From Eutypa lata (taxonomy: Eukaryota > Ascomycota > Sordariomycetes > Xylariales > Diatrypaceae), in the NCBI GenBank assembly GCA_022661535.1, contig JAKULF010000006.1, forward strand, positions 3,839,001 through 3,903,000: 64,000 nucleotides of DNA, written 5' to 3'. Positions 11,193-22,233 of the stretch are shown one piece after another; within the stretch, counting starts at the first letter, position 1; every line of letters starts with the position of its first letter. Both the position numbers and the translations under genes were made by a program. The notes under the pieces were generated by a model, which saw only the letters and a program-made list of their open reading frames with translations, did no database searches and was not told the DNA's origin.

Positions 11193-12160
11193 TTAATTAC
11201 CTGGTTACTAGGTGGTGTCGTTGGGTTAATATTATGTCTACCCACTTCAAGGCTAGTAAATTTGTGCACACGTTAAAATATATAACAACAATAACGATTT
11301 ACAACGGCTAGTAATATGCACGAAGCTCGTACTCGTCAGAGGGAAACTGTTTGACATCCCCAGGAGGCAAAACATGGTGGTTTTGTACAAGGAATGGAGA
11401 AAAAGACACTGCCAGGACGTATCTACGAGTTGCATGTAGTTTTAGCCTCAGGTATCGTTATCCTACACTTTAACTATGTATCCGGTACAACTACTCACGT
11501 AGAACTTTGATGCTACGCCTAGCATCTAGTAATACTACAAACGTATAAAGCTGAAATCATATGAGTTAATGGGAAGCCTCTGCATATCATGAGTCACTAC
11601 GGAGACGGTGTGAGACGTTGCTTTATTTTGGGGATAGACTGACAACCGGGTAGACAGGAATCTGGGTGGAATAATGAGGGGAAATAATCGAGTAGTTGAA
11701 TATATGACGAGGCTTTATGATAGTAGCAATGAATTATTCAGAATAATAACAGGGGGATAGTATGTACATATTCACTGGCATATCTAATTTCACTGTTAAG
11801 AATAATGAAAGAGACGCAAAAGGGGGGGAGAGGTGGTAAGCACAGGCCACTTACAGTGTGACTTAAGGAGGTATGAAGGTAACGTTATCTAGCGCTGCAC
11901 CTAAGGCCAACTAAGCAGCACCCCACTAAACAAGCTACAACCTGGAACTTTGGCCCAGCTTCACCTAAAAAAACAAAGCGAATCGATAAGAAGTAACCAG
12001 TCAACTACCTAAAGCTTTCACTACCTACGAATTACAGCCCATCTAAGATCAGAACACTCCTACCTGCTCATCTTGTTCAATATCCCTTTTCTCGACCTAT
12101 ATCATAAACCGCATGCGTTCCTCTGCAGATATCTAAACGTCGAATTCGTTGTTGCCCATC
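11193..12160. other. Intergenic, about 970 bases
   Basis: There is no gene-like frame. It should contain the 3' end of the membrane-protein gene and the promoter of PRP4. A purine-rich run with seven consecutive G lies near 11820. No recognised regulatory motif could be assigned. Confidence 0.45.
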
Positions 12161-13844
12161 ATGATGCACCCGTCGCGTCAGGCGTACGTGGAGGAGGCAT
12201 CCGAGTCCACGGTAAGCATTTCCCCCCTTATTGGAGCTAGCTGCAACAAAGCAAGACATGTGAAAAACTGACAGAAAGCCCCTCCCTAATAAACAGGAAC
12301 GCGGCATCAGCCTCGACGAGATCCCCACAGACACCGACTATGAGATCCCTGGTGCCGGAGCGGGAATCGCCCCGGAGAAGGCCTCGGCCATCCTATCGCA
12401 GTTCGAGCGCAAGCGGCGCGCAGCTACCATGGCGGTTCCGACGGACGACGGGCGAGTGAAAGCGCGTCTGCGCGAGATCGGGGAGCCTATAACGCTGTTC
12501 TGCGAGGGTCCCGCCGACCGCCGAGACCGGTTGCGCGAGCTGCTGACAGTGCGAGCAGAGCGCGGGGACGCGGCGCTACTGGCGGGCGAGGATCCGGATG
12601 TCGCCATGGAAGATGTGATGGTAGCTGCTGGTGGTGGGGAAGGGGATCAGCAGGACGACCAGGAGGAGGAGTTCTACACCACCGGTAGCGAGGAGCTGTT
12701 GCGCGCCCGCCAGGACATCGCGAGGTTCTCCCTGCCAAGGGCGAGACGGCGTCTCGCGTTCCAGAAGCAGGAGGCCACTGTCCCGCTGAGGACCCACGTT
12801 AAGTTCCGCAAGCAGGTGCGCGACCGGCTGCAGGCTTTCGAGCTGCAGGGGAGTCAGACGGCTGGGGATCGGAATGTTAGCATGACGAGGATATCGCCCA
12901 ACGGAGAGGTCGTTGCGGCCGGAAACTGGGGCGGTTCGATTAAGCTGATCGAGATCCCATCGCTCGATGAGAAGATGACGTTGCGCGGGCATAATAATAG
13001 GGTCGGTGGTATTTCGTGGTCCCCTAATGCTACGCTACCCGAGGGGAATGTCTCAAGGGATAGTGTGAACCTGGCGTCCGGCGGCGCCGATGGTCAGGTC
13101 TACCTCTGGTCTCTTACGAAAGATACGCCGCTCGCGAGCCTTCAAGGGCATGCGCAACGGGTTTGCAGGGTGGAGTTTCATCCGTCCGGACGGTACCTGG
13201 CGACGGCCTCGGAAGATACTACGTGGCGGCTGTGGGACGTGGAATCGACTACGGAGTTACTATTACAAGAGGGACACTCCCGCGGCGTCTTCGCGGTCTC
13301 GTTCAATTCCGACGGCTCGCTGCTGGCGAGCGGTGGCACGGATAGCATAGGGAGGATATGGGATCTACGGTCTGGCAGGACGGTTATGGTTCTAGGGCAC
13401 CAGGACGGTCACATCAAGCCCATTCACGGCATCGATTGGGGCTCCGACGGCCACAGGGTGCTTACGGGTTCGGCGGATGGGTGGACCAAGTGCTGGGATG
13501 TGCGGAAGGTGCAGATGATCGGGGGTTTGGGCGCACATAGCAGCGCGGTGTCGGACCTCAGGTGGTACAAGGGCCTGGACGACCCGATACTGGGTACGGC
13601 ACCCGGAGAGGACGACAAGGGTAACCAGATCCCGAAGAAGTCGGGGACGTTCTTCGTGTCGAGCGGTTTCGACCAGAAAGTCAAGATCTTCTCGGCGGAT
13701 GATTGGAGTCTGGTCCAGACGCTACATGGACATACGGGACCGGTTGCTAGTGTGGATATCAGCAGAGATGGCCGGTGGATTGTGAGTGGTGGTCACGATA
13801 AGACTGTGAAGCTTTGGAGTCGCCTTGATAATGAAGGCGTCTAG
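12161..13844 (+). CDS. PRP4: U4/U6 snRNP component Prp4 (WD40 splicing factor)
   Basis: Exon 1 is 12161-12211 and exon 2 is 12297-13844, with an 85-base intron, giving 532 residues; human PRPF4 is about 520. The start chosen is the first of two adjacent ATGs. Residues about 66-100 form the Prp4-like splicing-factor motif (VKARLREIGEPITLF, then GPADRRDRL). A charged linker follows, then seven WD40 repeats fill the C-terminal two thirds, with repeated GH...W or WD endings such as VYLWSL, WRLWDV, GRIWDL, TKCWDV and VKLWSR. In the family, Prp4 binds Prp3 and the U4/U6 duplex in the tri-snRNP and is essential for pre-mRNA splicing in the nucleus. The first exon adds only MMHPSRQAYVEEASEST, and the splice after it is needed to stay in frame with the conserved ISLDEIPTD segment. 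GC is clearly higher than in the accessory flanks. Confidence 0.95.
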
Positions 13845-14639
13845 CTAAATAGTTTATAATTAACTGACTAAAGGCTGGCTGTTCAAGGATAGGGTAATTA
13901 GAGAAGCACAGAAATCAATAATAAGAATAAGATACCCCCAATACAAGGCCTTCATAAAGTGACAGAGTGAGTACACAGGAAGTATAGTCGATGCTATCCC
14001 AAGGATGACAACTGTCTAGCCGCTGGAATGTCTCACTAACAGGTGGCAAAGCAAGGTCAGCTGCGCATTTACGCATGCAATGTCACCCACCAATAAATTG
14101 CTACATACCCTGGTACCTAGACTAGAGCTCTACAATCCTGGGGCAACTGATAAGGGCCCCGGACAAAAGCGACGGACGCATCAACGCATTCCCGATTTAC
14201 TGAAGATTGAAACTACATCACTTCCTATCTAGAGTTAACGTGAAGGCCTTGAACTTGATTTCTATTTTCTATCCTTATTCTTACTTAAGTACCTACACAC
14301 ATAGTATTGTATAATGTCACTTCAACAAAACATACTTAAACAACTACCTATCACCTAATTACCCCCCAAAGAACGCCTTCGAAACTAATTATCGAATCGT
14401 CGCGTCGTCTCTTTGTTAATTGCAACTTGCAAGGGAACTAACTACTACATACAACCTAACTACGTACTTAAGACTTCACAAATCCAGCAGTACATCAACT
14501 AGTTAGGTTAAACCTGGATTGAAACGGGTCTCCACGTCTTAAACTTTCCGCCGCTTCGGCGACGCCATATTTTCCAATAAAGGAAATCACCTGCACCCAC
14601 TACACTCCCCCTTCCTTTCCTTTTTGTTACAAATTCGTC
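13845..14639. other. Intergenic, about 800 bases
   Basis: This lies between two co-oriented housekeeping genes. It should hold the PRP4 3' end and the cyclin promoter. CT-rich runs just before 14640 (TTCCTTTCC and similar) resemble the pyrimidine-rich leaders common at fungal transcription starts. No gene is seen. Confidence 0.45.
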
Positions 14640-16325
14640 ATGGCGAGCATTGACAGATATCGACCTCCTCCGCGTGAGGGCTACCAACCACCCGTTCTCC
14701 CTGCGAATGCTTCTGCTGCTGCTGCTGCCAATCGTGACAACAGGCCGTCGAAATCCCCATCTGTAAAGCGACGCGACGTCCCTCCTGCCGCACCCTCACC
14801 ACCTACCCACACATCGCGCACGTCGCCCCCAAGACCCCAGTCGCGACGAAGTGCGCCGTCTCCCGCCTACTCTGCCGCCCCCAAGTCCCCCGACACCATG
14901 ACTTGCCAGTGGTTCTTCACGCCCGATGAAGTCTTAAGTAGTCCGAGCATCCTTGATGGATTGTCGCCTACGGAGGAGCGGTTAAGACGAGCGAAGGGCG
15001 TCAACTTCATCTACCAAGCCGGTGTCCTACTCGAACTTCCCCAAACGACATTATATGTTGCCGGCGTCTTCTTTCATCGGTTTTATATGAGATGTAGTAT
15101 GGTGGAGGAAAGACATGGGGTACATCATTATGTGAGTTCAATTTTGAATTCTAGGCAATCGCCATTTGGGAACCACCTTTTCGAGAATATGAATCTAGTG
15201 GATGAAGGGAGAGTTACGTCCGTTGCATCACGGGATGGGAATTTAAGACGCACTTTACATAAATCAACAGGGCCTTCGCTAATGGGAAATATGGAACAGA
15301 ATATAGCAGCAACGGCTCTTTTCCTCGCAAACAAGACAGAAGAGAACTGTCGCAAGACAAAGGATATTATCATCACCGTCGCTAAGGTTGCCCAGAAGAA
15401 TGCCAAACTTGTCGTTGACGAGCAGTCGAAGGAATACTGGCGCTGGAGAGATAGCATCCTGATGTACGAGGAGGTGATGCTGGAGAATTTGACCTTTGAT
15501 CTTATGGTCGACAATCCGCATCTTAAGCTGTACGAGCTCCTAGGCCAGATCGGCGTTATCCACAACAAGAACCTGCGACACGCCGCCTGGGCGTTCTGTA
15601 ACGACTCATGTCTGACGCCGCTGCCGCTACTGATGGATGCTCGCGACATCGCCATTGCCTCTATCTTCTTTTCTAGTACATTTACGGGGGAGCGCATTGA
15701 TGATGTGAACGGGGACCCATGGTGGAAGTCACTAAACGCCAACGAGGATCATTGCGCCAGCGCCATCAAGGTTCTCGCCGAATTCTACACGGAGAACCCC
15801 CTGCGCAAGCAAGAGAACCCATACCAGGGCTCACCTAAATTCGATCTCGACAATACGCGCCGGAAAGCAGACGACTCGAGCACGAATGTAACACCCCGGA
15901 CGGATCCAGACCGGGGCACTACCCAGAGTCCTCCACGGGCTAATAACAGCAACAATACCAAGGTGAACGGTACAGCTGGAGCGGCAGACGCAACAGACAC
16001 CCAGAGCAAGGAGGCGGATAGTGAGACAGTGGCAGCGGAGTCGGCATCCAAGACGGCGCCGGGCGATTCCGATACCGTTCTGAAGGAGGCCGCGAACAAC
16101 CCAGGAGTCCACCAGACCACTAGCGCCGTCAACGACGACATTCCCGCGAAGTCGCCACAGCCCAATGGTACTAAGCGCAAGGAAGTCGAGAGTCTGGGTT
16201 CGGCTGTCGCCGCGGCGGCGGAGGAAGGCCCCGAACCGAAGCGGCAACGGGTTGATACTGCTAGTGCTGGTGCTGCTACTGCTAATGATGATGACGATGA
16301 TGATGAGGGCGAGGTGCATGAGTAG
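14640..16325 (+). CDS. Cyclin of the transcriptional CDK class (Pch1/cyclin T-like)
   Basis: The exons are most likely 14640-15131 and 15300-16325, giving 505 residues. The 168-base segment between them has a GTGAGT donor and a CAG acceptor. It is a multiple of three without stops, so the genomic frame stays open across it, but its translation does not resemble a cyclin, while splicing creates a smooth HHY-NIAATALFLANKTEEN cyclin box. An N-terminal Ser/Pro-rich tail (1-85) precedes two cyclin folds (about 90-350); the second includes YELLGQIG and DIAIASIFF. The C-terminal 150 residues are disordered and end in a poly-Asp/Glu tract after a basic PKRQR patch, a possible nuclear signal. Family members activate Cdk9-type kinases that phosphorylate RNA polymerase II and Spt5. 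Assignment to Pch1 rather than another transcriptional cyclin is tentative. Confidence 0.88.
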   Translation: MASIDRYRPPPREGYQPPVLPANASAAAAANRDNRPSKSPSVKRRDVPPAAPSPPTHTSRTSPPRPQSRRSAPSPAYSAAPKSPDTMTCQWFFTPDEVLSSPSILDGLSPTEERLRRAKGVNFIYQAGVLLELPQTTLYVAGVFFHRFYMRCSMVEERHGVHHYVSSILNSRQSPFGNHLFENMNLVDEGRVTSVASRDGNLRRTLHKSTGPSLMGNMEQNIAATALFLANKTEENCRKTKDIIITVAKVAQKNAKLVVDEQSKEYWRWRDSILMYEEVMLENLTFDLMVDNPHLKLYELLGQIGVIHNKNLRHAAWAFCNDSCLTPLPLLMDARDIAIASIFFSSTFTGERIDDVNGDPWWKSLNANEDHCASAIKVLAEFYTENPLRKQENPYQGSPKFDLDNTRRKADDSSTNVTPRTDPDRGTTQSPPRANNSNNTKVNGTAGAADATDTQSKEADSETVAAESASKTAPGDSDTVLKEAANNPGVHQTTSAVNDDIPAKSPQPNGTKRKEVESLGSAVAAAAEEGPEPKRQRVDTASAGAATANDDDDDDEGEVHE

Positions 16326-17773
16326 GAATCCTCCACGTTGAAATCCTCGGACTCCGACGCGTCAATGAGCGCGGCGGACTCGTCATGGCATACGTACTGG
16401 GTGGAAGATCGGCGTCGGGATGTGCGGCATACCTACACGGACTGAGTGAAGATCGATGAAGGAGGGATGACTAAGAGAGTTCCCTCACGGAGCAGTCACA
16501 CGGTCTAGCCTAGCTTTTATTTTAGGCCGGCTAAGGAAACCAAGCTACCCAACAACTACGCAACTAAATAAACAGCCATGGAAGCAATTAAACAGAGGAA
16601 GCAAAGTCTACTACCATGGGCAGTCATGGATTATAGGCGAATGGATGAACGAATGGATAGGCTAAGCTACTTAGGCTACATTGGCCGGGGAACCAGATGG
16701 ATTGAGGGAGGCGAAGAGACCTTTCTTCTGAGCAGTTGAACTTGGACACTAGCTGGACGGAGGTGGCATTGCATTGCATTACAGGTTCAGAGAACAAAAA
16801 CTCATCATGTTGTTTATTTTATTTTATTTTATTCCGTTCGGCGTGGCATGTCTCCTTTTATGGTATTTCTTTTTCCTGTCTCTCCTACCAGGTCCTCGGC
16901 GTTCTTATTAGGAGACAGGCAGGCAGGCATCGGAGAACTCATGGAAAGGCGAACCACGACATGTAACTATGGCAGGCAGGCAGGGAGGGGGGGAGACACG
17001 CGGGTGAAAGGGGAAAGGAGAAGGGAGAAAGGGGGGAGGGTAAAGAAGCAAGAAGACGGGACTATTCAAGCGCTCAGCTCCTTTGTCCTTTCCTTTCTTT
17101 TTTCCTTCATTTCCCCCACATCCCACATTCCACGGCGCATTGGTATTTTTTTCCAACATGATTTCTCTTTCTTCTGAGTTTCATATCCGTACTCATGCAT
17201 ACACCACATGGACAGGTGGATGGGTTATGTGGATGGAGAATGGTTTTCTTTTCTCTCACGTGTAACTAATACCCTGCATGCCATTATCGTCGTGTCTTTG
17301 CCTGCTTACTTATGCATACACACATACACGTATGAGGTTTTATTCCATGCTGTCTATCCCGTCATTTTTCTAGGTCGGGCTACATATGTAGGTAGGGCTT
17401 AGGTGTACAGTAGAGTAGTTAGGCAGAGTAGATAGGATCATCTGTCAGCTTGCATCGTGTTCTATAAGGACGAGCTTGCTCGGTAGTTAGGCTAGAGGGG
17501 ACTAAGAATAAGAATAAGAATAAGAATAAGACTAAGAAGCATGTGCAGTTTGTTTCATTAATCAGATGATTGACTGCATGGGTGTTGCGGTTAGATATGA
17601 TCATGGAAGTAATATATTTACGGGGTACATAGCCAACATAGAAATTGGAAGGGATCCGTCTATTCATCGGGCACTTCTATGGGTATAATGGGTTATTCTG
17701 TATATTCTACACAAGCAAGAATCCGCAAATCGATATACACACCTACCATCACCGCCCGAACAAACCCCAGCCC
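16326..17773. other. Intergenic, 1.45 kb, purine and pyrimidine tracts
   Basis: This lies between the convergent cyclin and DUS genes and must contain both 3' ends. A GGCAGGCAGGCAGGCA-type run sits at about 16915-16930. An almost pure purine tract lies around 16983-17055 and a pyrimidine tract around 17085-17130. A short (AATAAG)n-like microsatellite lies near 17507-17533. No gene is seen. Confidence 0.5.
16983..17130. repeat. Facing polypurine and polypyrimidine tracts
   Basis: About 70 bases are nearly all A and G, with several runs of three or more G. About 30 bases later a stretch rich in C and T begins (CCTTTCCTTTC-like). The two could fold back on each other, and the G runs meet the simple pattern for a G-quadruplex. 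Confidence 0.45.
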
Positions 17774-19271
17774 TTAAACTCCCTTCCGCTTCCTCGTACT
17801 CTCAAGAAAGTCGATAACATCCACCCAGGACCTGCAGTTCACAAGCCCGACACGCTCGCGCTTCGACAGCAGCGCACCCCTACTGCTCTTGTCCGTCCCG
17901 AACCCGGGCCCGCACATCTCCGTCAGATGATGGATCCCGAGCTTCAGGGGCAGCGGCGCCCTCGCCACGTTCGCCATGAAGGTATCGACGGCCTCCCAGG
18001 GACAGCCGTCGTGGCCTGCGAAGAGGGCTGGGTTAGCGAGGAGAGCGCGCGCGGACATTAGGCCTGAGAGGTGCGGGGGGTGTAATTTGGGGTTTGGGTT
18101 TGGGTTTAGGTCTGGGTCTGGATTTGGGTTGGTGTGGTTATTGGTGTTGCTGGTGGAGGTGGTGGTGCTGGAGAACGTAGGTTGTGGCTCGAGCAGATGT
18201 GAAGTATATGGTAGATTGGAGAGGGTGAACACATCCCCCGAGACGACGATGGGAACGCGCTTCCCGAACTTCTCGGTTAGGAATGTGAGGGCTTCGAGGT
18301 CGATAGGCGTGCTGGAGGGCGTGGAGCGCGTGCGCGGATGGATGGTGAGGAAGTCGATGTTCCTCTTGCCCGGCCACCGTTGTCCTCCCTCTCCCCCCTC
18401 CCCTTCTCCTACCACACAACCACCACCGCCATCCCCCAACACAGTCTCGATAAAATCCACCGTCCTCCTCAAATCAGCATGGACTCTAATCTTAACACTC
18501 ACACTCCTCCCCTTCCCACTTTCTATATCCGCCCTTCCCATCCCAACACCCCACCCATCCACCCCCCCCAGCCTCCTCCTCGCCGCAACAACCATATCAC
18601 GCACGACCTCGCGGCGACCCATGAGCGCCGCGCCCAGCGACTCCGCGCACGCCCACGACTGCGGACACCCGCAGTTCAGATCTACGCCGTTCACGAACGG
18701 TGCCGCGAGGGAGGCGGCGCGCGCGAATTCCACCGGGTCGTTGGATCCGAATTGCGCTATGGTGGGGGGTTGCGGGCTGTTGGTGTCGGTGGACATGGTC
18801 AAATCGCCCGCTCGTGCGGCCTCGCTCCGGTTGAATTCCTTCGCTAGGATCATCGGCGTCCAGCACAGGTCCGTGCCGTAGGCGTGCACTGTTTGCCGGA
18901 AGGCGAGCTTGCTGTATCGGACCACTGGATGGATGGATGGGTGAGTTAGTGGGGTGTTTTGGTGTTGGGGCAAGGTTCTGTTGTAAGTTCTTCAGTGTGT
19001 GTATGTGTGTGATCTAACTTAGCTGGCTGAAACGCCGCTTTATTGTGGGAGGGAGTGAAATAAGATCTGTATGGACATAGATAGATATAATGCCAGGTAA
19101 GAATCGGGGATGGTGCTACTCACTCGGTGCACAAGCGTATAGGTACCGCTTCTCCGACTTGGCGAGGTCGAAGAGTTTTAGGGGGCTGTGAGTATGGTTA
19201 GCTATAGAGCATAGGATTGAAGAGATTGTTTGTGGGAGGTGATAGGAGAGAAAGTAGAAGCGCGAATTCAT
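17774..19271 (-). CDS. DUS4: tRNA-dihydrouridine(20a/20b) synthase, Dus4 type
   Basis: On the minus strand exon 1 is 19271-19124 and exon 2 is 18924-17774. The intron of 199 bases splits the Met codon of CAP-M-VRYSK. The product is 432 residues, against 367 in yeast Dus4. Dus enzymes are FMN flavoproteins that reduce uridine to dihydrouridine in the tRNA D-loop. Diagnostic pieces are KLFDLAKSEKRYLYACAPMV, then DLNCGCPQ with the catalytic Cys, then VSVKIRVH, IHPRTRS and the FMN-phosphate-binding VVSGDVF ... GLMSARALLANP. The extra length comes from two low-complexity inserts: a Gly-rich loop near residue 240 and an Asn/Pro/Ser/Thr stretch after the seventh barrel strand. The start at 19271 gives an N-terminal 29 residues of no obvious similarity, so a small upstream exon is possible. 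Confidence 0.9.
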
Positions 19272-20128
19272 TAACAATGTTATCAAATAGTATCAAGCTT
19301 TATAATGTCATTCCTGGTGAAATTCCAGGTTTCCAGCTCCCGAATCATCTCAAAGAGACATCATCACAATATCTAGAGGTCCAACCCCTGATGACGTCTA
19401 GATCAAGCACGGGCTCTTTCCCTTACACAGATGACTTCAAGTGACAGGGTGGGAGAATATTTAACTATGACATGACCCGTTATAGACATGTTACAATTTG
19501 GGCAGGAACGATAGAATGGATTTACATGAAGGTAAATGTTCAAAATGATCCACCAGTTATAAACCATTATCGACAATGGAGTGTTGCGGGTGTTCATCTA
19601 TGGTGCATGCTGATCACGATAGGCAAAGATGTTTAAACGTACTGGAGTTGGGGGTAGAGAGACCCATCTTCGGTCTCAGAATCCTCCATGTTGTCAGCTA
19701 GGCTCTAGGGCAAACATTATGAATGTTAGAAAGGAACATTCAAAATAGCCTCATCGAAGGAAAACTTGCTATGCGATAAGTCTTAGTGTAGGTGGTCAAT
19801 GACGAAGTGCAATTTCATGGTGGGGGATGGAGGGGCATTCGAAGATAAAGACCCACCGCTTACCATATTAGGTTAATCTCTGGATATTCTGCCCACTATA
19901 AATCTTTCTGGATGGCTATCGGCTCGAAACATTATGTGACCTAGTTTGAGGTTATTTACTGCTCTAGAGGTCTGTTTTCCCTAGAGAATACATTTAAGAG
20001 AAGTTCGGACAATTTTAGAAGTGTGTCTGAAGAAATTGACCAAATACGAACTCTTCATCTTTCCTTACTCCCATCTTCTTTCTGTGGTGAACCCCTCATT
20101 ATAGTTCACTGGTACACTCACGAGAGAA
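19272..20128. other. Intergenic, about 860 bases between divergent genes
   Basis: This is the shared upstream region of the divergent DUS4 and ADE2 genes, so it must contain both promoters. I could not assign a TATA box or a binding site with confidence, and no gene-like frame is present. Confidence 0.45.
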
Positions 20129-22233
20129 ATGGCTAAGAAACCCGTCATCGGCTTGTTGGGAGGGTGAGTAAGGCACGGGACGCCCAGTTTCGCATTCCCT
20201 TTCCTACATTTCTGCTGTATCCATTTGCCTTCCTGAGTTCCGCCTCCGATGAGAATTTCAAGTTTCATCATGCCCCAGTGAGAAAGAGCTGACCTCGACA
20301 TAAATAGGGGCCAACTGGGAAGGATGTTGTGCGAGGCTGCTGGTCCACTGGGAATACAAATTGCAGTCTTGGACGCCGAGGACTGTCCCTCAAAACAGGC
20401 AAACCAGAACAAGCTCCACGTGACAGGGTCATTCAAGGACCCAGAGAAGATCAAGGCTTTGGCTGCACAATGTGATGTGCTCACTGTGGAAATTGAGCAT
20501 GTGGAGACGGAGATCCTAGAAGAGATCGCGACTAAGGGTATTGAAGTTCCAACAGCCGATGGAAAGGGCACGATAATGAAAAAGGTGCCCGTACACCCAT
20601 CGTGGAAAACGATACGGCTGATTCAAGACAAGTACCAACAGAAGGAGTACTTCGCTAAAAATGGAATCCCGGTTGCGCCTCAGATGGCCATTGAATCTGG
20701 GAATGTTCGGATAGATTCTCTGAGAGAAGCTGGCAAGAGGTTTGGGTTTCCGTTCATGCTCAAGGGCAGCAAGGGATCGTATGACGGACGAGGAAACTTC
20801 AAGGTCACGGGCCCGGAAGATTTCGAAAATGTCGCCGTACAAATGGGCGACCAGCCTCTCTACGCTGAAAAATGGGTGCCCTTTCAGCTCGAGCTATCGG
20901 CTATGGTCATGCGGACAGAAGACGACGATGGGAATTTCAAGGCCGTTTACCCCTATCCTGTAGTCGAGACCATCCACGAGGATAGCATATGTACCAAGGT
21001 ATTCTACCCGCCACGGCGCGTACCGGGAGACGTAACAAGGCGGGCTCAGAAGGTGGCCAGCGACGTCATTGCCAGTTTGTGGGGAAGGGGCGTGTTTGCA
21101 GTTGAGATGTTCCTACTTCCAGACGGTCAGATTATGGTGAACGAAGTCGCACCTAGGCCGCATAACTCGGGTCATTACACCATCGAGGCGGTAAGCTTGT
21201 CAAAGTGGTTATACATATACCTATTAGTCCATTCCTAACACCATCGTAGGTTCCGCAAATGTCACAGTACAAGGCTCAGCTGTATTCGATATTAGACCGA
21301 ATTCCTCTTGAAAGAGGCGTCAATCTGACGCCCAGGGTCTCTTCATCAGTCATGCTCAATATCCTCGGGGGAGCCAACCCGAGCTCGCACGACCGATTCG
21401 TCGAGCTAGCGGACAAGATAACCGACGAATACACCGACGTCTACGTCCACCTGTACGGCAAGGACTCTAAGCCAGGACGTAAGATCGGCCACATAACCGC
21501 GACGGGCTTGTCCTCGGTCGACCGCCTCTCCGAAGTGATCAGCCCGCTCATCAAGTGCATGGACGAGATCCGGCTCGAGCGCATCGGGGCCCGGATTTCT
21601 GGAGCCGAGGCGTCCCCGCCACCACAGCTGAAGGTCCTGCCGCTGGTTGCGGTCACGATGGGCTCCGACTCCGACTTGAATGTCATGAGCGCCGGCTTGA
21701 AGATCCTCGATGAGTTCGGCGTCCCCTACGAGGTTAGGATCACGTCGGCTCATCGCACCCCCAAACACATGATGAAGTTCGCGGAGGAGAAGGCCGCCGA
21801 GGGCTGCAAGGTCATCATTGCGGGGGCGGGAGGCGCCGCCCATCTACCGGGCATGCTTGCTTCTGAGGTGAGGCTCTACGGCACCTAATCACGTTTTGTC
21901 TATTCCCATCGGACGGTTGATACTAATTTTGCAATGTCATAGGTTCATATCCCAGTCATTGGCGTCCCGGTCAAGGCGTCTCAGCTCGACGGGATGGACA
22001 GTCTGCTGTCCATCGTCCAGATGCCGCGTGGGATTCCCTGCGCGACGGTTGGCATCAACAACTCCACAAATGCCGCGCTCCTAGCCGTGCGGATCTTGGG
22101 TACCACGTATCCCGAATATGCGGACCGTATGAAGAGCTACCAGCACAAGATGGAGACCGAGGTATTGGCCAAGGATGAGAAGATCTTGGGCGGTGGTTGG
22201 GAGAAGTATGTTGAGGGCATGCAGAAGAAGTGA
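20129..22233 (+). CDS. ADE2: Phosphoribosylaminoimidazole carboxylase (bifunctional PurK-PurE)
   Basis: Four exons, 20129-20163, 20308-21190, 21250-21867 and 21943-22233, give 608 residues in consistent phase. Exon 1 encodes only [12 protein letters not shown] and the splice completes the dinucleotide-like loop GGGQLGRM. The N-terminal PurK half is an ATP-grasp domain ([12 protein letters not shown], later [13 protein letters not shown]). The C-terminal PurE half has [15 protein letters not shown] with its active-site His, and [11 protein letters not shown]. The enzyme carboxylates aminoimidazole ribonucleotide in step six of purine synthesis, in the cytosol. Fusion of the two domains is the normal fungal arrangement, and loss in yeast gives red, adenine-requiring colonies. 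All motifs are intact. High GC in the third exon is typical of this housekeeping block. Confidence 0.97.

Noticed and set aside
17976..18881. Long plus-strand open frame opposite DUS4
   Set aside because: It is a shadow of the GC-rich DUS4 coding strand; its translation is low-complexity without motifs.
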